Positions 60,541 through 64,000 of a stretch of DNA of 64,000 bases are shown piece after piece. Position 1 is the first letter of the stretch. Each line of letters begins with the position of its first letter. The notes under the pieces were generated by a model. It searched no databases and was not told the DNA's origin. It saw only the letters and a list, made by a program, of their open reading frames with translations. A program made the translations under genes and the position numbers. This DNA is from Pedobacter jejuensis (GTDB lineage: Bacteria; Bacteroidota; Bacteroidia; Sphingobacteriales; Sphingobacteriaceae), in contig NZ_RBEE01000042.1 in the NCBI RefSeq assembly GCF_003725795.1, positions 1 through 64,000 of the forward strand. Reading direction: 5' to 3'.

Positions 60541-62274
60541 ATGCAAAAAAATAAATATTCGAATTTTAGATATTACGTTTCCATATTTTGTTTCCTATTG
60601 TGTGCTACTTCCGCACACGCTCAACAAATTTTTTCAACTAATAAATATCCACTAACTTACTTTAGGCAGCCTTTGGATATCGTTCCACCAGCTTTGGCTG
60701 GGTCTTTTGGCGAGATAAGAGGAAATCACTTTCATTCGGGTATTGATTTTAGAACCAACCAACGTGAGGGTTATCCCGTTTATGCTGTTGCTGATGGTTA
60801 TATTTCAAGGTTAAGAGTGCAGAATAGCGGCTTCGGACAAGCGCTTTACATCAATCATCCAAACGGATTTACCACGGTTTATGGTCACTTACAAAGGTTT
60901 GCACCAAAAATTGCATCAGTTGTAAAAAAACTAGAATATGATAAAAAGTCGTTTGAAATTGACGAATTCCCCAATGAAACTTTAATTCCCGTTCGTAAGG
61001 GAGAAGTAATTGCATGGTCGGGTAACCGCGGTAGTTCTGGAGGGCCGCATCTTCACTTTGAAATAAGAGATACAAAAACCGAAGAAACTATAAACCCACA
61101 ATTTTTCGGAATCGATATTCCTGATAACATCCCACCGGTAATCTACAGTCTGTATGCCTACCGCTTAAACGGTAAAGTTTTCAACGAATCTACACCAAAA
61201 CAAGCAATTCCGATTGCAGGTTCAAATGGAACATATAAAGCATCGGCACCAATTAGTTTAGTTGGCGAAGTAGGATTTGGAGTGGTAACAACGGATAGAC
61301 ATAATGGCTTATCAGGCACAAATGGAGTGTATTCTATCCAGTTGGAGCTTGATGGCAAAATGATTTACACATGTGCCTTAGAACGGTTTGCGTTCGAAGA
61401 TAGCAAGGCTATAAATTCGCACATCGATTACCCAACCTATTTAAATACGAAAAGAAGCATTCAAAAAAGTTTTATCGAACCTGGCAACCCCTTAAGCATT
61501 TACAGTAATTTAGTAAATAATGGGAAGATAAATTTTAACGATGGAACATTGCATCAACTGCGCTACATCATTACCGATTCGAAAGGAAATTCATCAAACC
61601 TTTCGTTTGCTGTTCAGGCAGGTTCGGCACCAATAACAACCGCAGTTATTCCTGCCGGAATAATTTATCCTTACAACAAGGTTAATGAGTTTAATGCTGA
61701 TGATGTCAAAGTTGTTTTTCAAAAAGGAACTTTATACAACGATTTAAATTTTACTTACAAAAAATTACCAAAACCACAAGGCAATGCATATTCTTCATTG
61801 CATCAAATTCACAACCGTTATACACCTTTACACATTGGTTTTGATTTATGGATAAAAGCCGATAACGTACCCGAATATTTAAGAAGCAAAGCATTAATTG
61901 CAAGTTTAAGCGGTTCATCGCAAGGCGGAAGTTATGATAGCGGATACGTAAAAGCCACACCTCGAAATTTTGGTAGTTATTATATTACAGTTGATACCAT
62001 TGCTCCAAGGATTCTGCCTGTAAATATTACTGACGGCAAAAACATGGCTGGAGTGTCGAAAATACTATTCAAAATAAGTGATAATCTATCTGGCATCAAA
62101 AGCTTTAATGGATTAATTGATGGTGAGTGGACTTTAATGGAATTTGATACCAAAACCGCAACACTTTGGCACAGCTTTGATGAAAAAACTTCAACAGGAA
62201 AGCATACTTTAGAACTTGTGGTAATTGATATGAAAGAAAATACGCGTAAATACACTATCAGTTTTTATCGGTAG
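60541..62274 (+). CDS. M23-family (LytM-like) metallopeptidase
   Basis: Secreted zinc endopeptidase of 577 residues, probably cutting peptidoglycan cross-links. Signal peptide to SAHAQ; LytM domain at about residues 55-170 with HFHSGIDFRT (HxxxD) and GGPHLHFEIRD (HxH). The remaining 400 residues form repeated beta-rich domains (Ig-like SLYAYRLNG, FTVQ-like strands), including PITTAVIPAGII and IAPRILPVNITDG. The length is larger than typical LytM proteins but such tails occur in this phylum. Co-transcribed with the FAH gene. Confidence 0.9.
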   Translation: MQKNKYSNFRYYVSIFCFLLCATSAHAQQIFSTNKYPLTYFRQPLDIVPPALAGSFGEIRGNHFHSGIDFRTNQREGYPVYAVADGYISRLRVQNSGFGQALYINHPNGFTTVYGHLQRFAPKIASVVKKLEYDKKSFEIDEFPNETLIPVRKGEVIAWSGNRGSSGGPHLHFEIRDTKTEETINPQFFGIDIPDNIPPVIYSLYAYRLNGKVFNESTPKQAIPIAGSNGTYKASAPISLVGEVGFGVVTTDRHNGLSGTNGVYSIQLELDGKMIYTCALERFAFEDSKAINSHIDYPTYLNTKRSIQKSFIEPGNPLSIYSNLVNNGKINFNDGTLHQLRYIITDSKGNSSNLSFAVQAGSAPITTAVIPAGIIYPYNKVNEFNADDVKVVFQKGTLYNDLNFTYKKLPKPQGNAYSSLHQIHNRYTPLHIGFDLWIKADNVPEYLRSKALIASLSGSSQGGSYDSGYVKATPRNFGSYYITVDTIAPRILPVNITDGKNMAGVSKILFKISDNLSGIKSFNGLIDGEWTLMEFDTKTATLWHSFDEKTSTGKHTLELVVIDMKENTRKYTISFYR

Positions 62275-62440
62275 CATAAACATTTCAGCTTAATGTTTTT
62301 GATATACTCAGTGGTAAATCATCACTTCTTAAAAACCTTAAACTGTCATATTTTAACTATTCTTGAACAGAATATCTAATTAATCTGTTTACCTTTCAAA
62401 ATCTATCCTATTACTCAATTCAAAAAATATCGTAAATAAT

Positions 62441-62905
62441 ATGGCAGAGTTAAAAGAAGGTGATGTTGCCCCATCAATCACCTCAAAAAATCAAAACGGG
62501 GAAACCGTTTCATTATCTGATTATAAAGGAAAAACTATAGTGCTTTATTTTTATCCTAAAGATGATACGCCAGGTTGTACTGCAGAGGCTTGTGATTTCA
62601 GAGATAACTATCAAGGCTTGCAAGATAAAGGCATTGTAGTTTTAGGTGTTAGTGTTGATGATGAAAAATCGCATCAAAAGTTTATAACCAAACACAATTT
62701 ACCATTCACATTACTAGCAGATACCGACCAGAAAATTGTAAATGATTACGGCGTTTGGGCAGAAAAAAACATGTACGGTAAAAAATATATGGGGACTGTA
62801 CGTGCTACATTTATTATAGATGGCGAAGGCAAAATTGCCCACATTATTAAAAAGGTTGATACTAAAAACTCAACTCAGCAAGTACTCGATTTAATCAATA
62901 ACTAA
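62441..62905 (+). CDS. bcp: thioredoxin-dependent thiol peroxidase (Bcp-type peroxiredoxin)
   Basis: A 154-residue cytoplasmic peroxiredoxin of the PrxQ/Bcp class that reduces hydroperoxides. The peroxidatic Cys46 is in DTPGCTAEACDFRD and the resolving Cys51 is five residues on, the helix-type two-Cys arrangement. VSVDDEKSHQKFITKHNLPF and the RATFIIDGEGKI region are family marks. No signal peptide. The gene stands alone between M23 and transketolase. Confidence 0.95.
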   Translation: MAELKEGDVAPSITSKNQNGETVSLSDYKGKTIVLYFYPKDDTPGCTAEACDFRDNYQGLQDKGIVVLGVSVDDEKSHQKFITKHNLPFTLLADTDQKIVNDYGVWAEKNMYGKKYMGTVRATFIIDGEGKIAHIIKKVDTKNSTQQVLDLINN

Positions 62906-62928
62906 TTATGATATAGCAGCTAAAATAT

Positions 62929-62936
62929 TAACTTTG
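62929..62936 (+). promoter_or_regulatory. -7 promoter box TAACTTTG of the transketolase genes
   Basis: Matches TAnnTTTG, 25 nt before the ATG of the transketolase N-terminal subunit. Confidence 0.5.
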
Positions 62937-62961
62937 CTATACAACAACAACTCTTATTTTA

Positions 62962-63807
62962 ATGAAACATACAATAAAAGAATTAGAAGATATTGCTTCG
63001 CAGGTAAGACGCGATATCGTAAGAATGGTTCACGGATGCCAATCAGGTCATCCAGGAGGCTCATTAGGCTGTGCAGATTTTTTTACAGCACTATATTTCG
63101 AAGTTCTTAACTACAATAAAGATTTTAATATGGATGGCGTTGGTGAAGATTTGTTCTTCCTGTCTAACGGTCATATTTCTCCGGTTTGGTACAGCACTCT
63201 TGCTCACGCAGGCTTTTTCGATAAAAAGGAATTGGCTACTTTCCGTAAATTAGATTCGAGGTTACAAGGTCACCCGACTACCCACGAAGGTTTACCTGGT
63301 ATTCGTATAGCTTCTGGTTCATTGGGTCAAGGTATGTCTGTAGCTATTGGCGCAGCGCTTACCAAAAGATTAAATGGTGATAAATCATACGTTTTTACTT
63401 TGCACGGCGATGGCGAATTGCAAGAAGGACAAAACTGGGAAGCAGCAATGTTTGCACCTTTTCATGAATTAGATACTTTAATTTGTACCGTAGATTATAA
63501 CGGCCAGCAAATTGATGGTCCGACTAAAAAAGTACTTAATTTAGATAGCTTACAGGCTAAATTTGAAGCTTTTGGATGGCATGTAATTAATACCGATGGT
63601 AATGATATGCAAGCTATTGTTGAAGGTTTACACTATGCGAAAACTTTAACCGGAAAAGGGAAACCGATTTTGAATTTAATGAGTACTCAAATGGGTGCTG
63701 GTGTAGATTATATGATGGGTTCTCATAAATGGCATGGTACCGCTCCTAATGACGAGCAATTGGCCACCGCTTTAGCACAATTACCAGAAACATTAGGGGA
63801 TTACTAA
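62962..63807 (+). CDS. transketolase, N-terminal (thiamine diphosphate) subunit
   Basis: First half of a split transketolase, 281 residues, for the pentose phosphate pathway. It holds GCQSGHPGGSLGCADF, the RIASGSLGQGMSVAIGAAL stretch, and the ThDP motif GDGELQEGQNWE. The protein ends after the ThDP domain; the pyrimidine-binding and C-terminal domains are in the next gene. Split transketolases are common in Bacteroidota. A short repeat-rich gap of 72 bp separates the two genes. Confidence 0.95.
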   Translation: MKHTIKELEDIASQVRRDIVRMVHGCQSGHPGGSLGCADFFTALYFEVLNYNKDFNMDGVGEDLFFLSNGHISPVWYSTLAHAGFFDKKELATFRKLDSRLQGHPTTHEGLPGIRIASGSLGQGMSVAIGAALTKRLNGDKSYVFTLHGDGELQEGQNWEAAMFAPFHELDTLICTVDYNGQQIDGPTKKVLNLDSLQAKFEAFGWHVINTDGNDMQAIVEGLHYAKTLTGKGKPILNLMSTQMGAGVDYMMGSHKWHGTAPNDEQLATALAQLPETLGDY

Positions 63808-63870
63808 ATCAGATTGGAGACTTTAAATTGGAGACTAATATCTCATACATAAAATCTCATATCTCATATC
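63808..63870. repeat. short direct repeats between the transketolase genes
   Basis: ATTGGAGACT occurs twice near 63813-63835 and ATCTCATA/ATCTCATATCTCATATCT units follow at 63839-63871. The array begins directly after the first subunit's stop codon. Confidence 0.6.
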
Positions 63871-63879
63871 TAAAATACA

Positions 63880-64000
63880 ATGAAAAAATACACATATACA
63901 GAAAAGAAAGATACACGTTCGGGATTTGGTGCTGGTTTACATGAAGCTGGTAAGAAAAACGAAAACGTTGTTGCTTTGTGTGCCGATTTAGTTGGTTCAT
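63880..64000 (+). CDS. transketolase, C-terminal subunit (partial)
   Basis: Partial gene truncated by the window end; only 40 residues are visible (starting MKKYTYTEKKDTRSGFGAG, then NENVVALCADLVGS). The sequence is the start of the pyrimidine-binding half of transketolase, matching the position after the first subunit. The start is ATG 63880. Confidence 0.88.
   Translation, partial: MKKYTYTEKKDTRSGFGAGLHEAGKKNENVVALCADLVGS

Noticed and set aside
62278..62298. Weak hairpin AAACATT/AATGTTT after the M23 gene as a terminator
   Set aside because: Seven AT-rich base pairs are too weak to separate from chance in this composition.

Overview
The window reads as chromosomal DNA from a member of the Bacteroidota, most likely a Sphingobacteriaceae species close to Pedobacter. 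The evidence is low GC content, genes without Shine-Dalgarno sites, TAnnTTTG promoter boxes, TonB receptors with carboxypeptidase-regulatory domains, a T9SS sorting domain, and the Bacteroidota envelope gene order hydrolase-CBS-nadK-DUF6089-uppS-bamA-ompH-ompH-murI. No rRNA, tRNA, CRISPR array, integrase or prophage was seen. The genus is an inference from protein style, not from a marker gene.

Layout. 1-9.5 kb: DbpA-like helicase, YkuK-like protein, TlpA-like thioredoxin, Amt ammonium channel with a porin, YhcC-type radical SAM protein, amino-acid permease. 9.7-15.7 kb: membrane pyrophosphatase, cationic amino-acid permease, OprP-like porin, MarC. 15.7-26 kb: small membrane ORF, 48-bp tandem repeat, RsmB-like methyltransferase, lipoprotein binding protein, guaA, dCMP deaminase, FucP-like sugar transporter, LysE exporter, PurF-like amidotransferase. 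26-33 kb: a four-gene operon of TonB receptor, DUF4876 lipoprotein, outer-membrane barrel and di-haem peroxidase. 33-42.3 kb: the envelope cluster. 42.6-49.8 kb: YqeY, SDR, two tandem PorT-like barrels behind ubiE, engB, a UbiA-family prenyltransferase and an M3 peptidase. 50-59 kb: TonB-type receptor, Bcr/CflA efflux pump, large APC permease, a REP-associated transposase (RAYT), a missed 51-residue membrane protein and Kup. 59-64 kb: T9SS-tail protein, FAH hydrolase, M23 peptidase, Bcp peroxiredoxin and split transketolase, the second subunit cut by the window end.

How it fits together. Most genes are housekeeping or transport. Nitrogen and purine metabolism (amt, guaA, purF-like), ion energetics (hppA, kup) and envelope building (bamA, skp-like chaperones, uppS, murI) dominate. 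Accessory interest lies in the repeats. There are composite REP-like palindromes in four intergenic regions, a RAYT gene carrying an inverted pair of palindromes inside its reading frame, and unrelated short tandem repeats sitting directly after the stop codons of several genes.

Start codons. Many longest-ORF starts (TTG) fall inside a TAnnTTTG promoter box, so I moved those starts to the next ATG. In several genes the ATG is only 3-9 nt after the box, which predicts leaderless or near-leaderless mRNAs.
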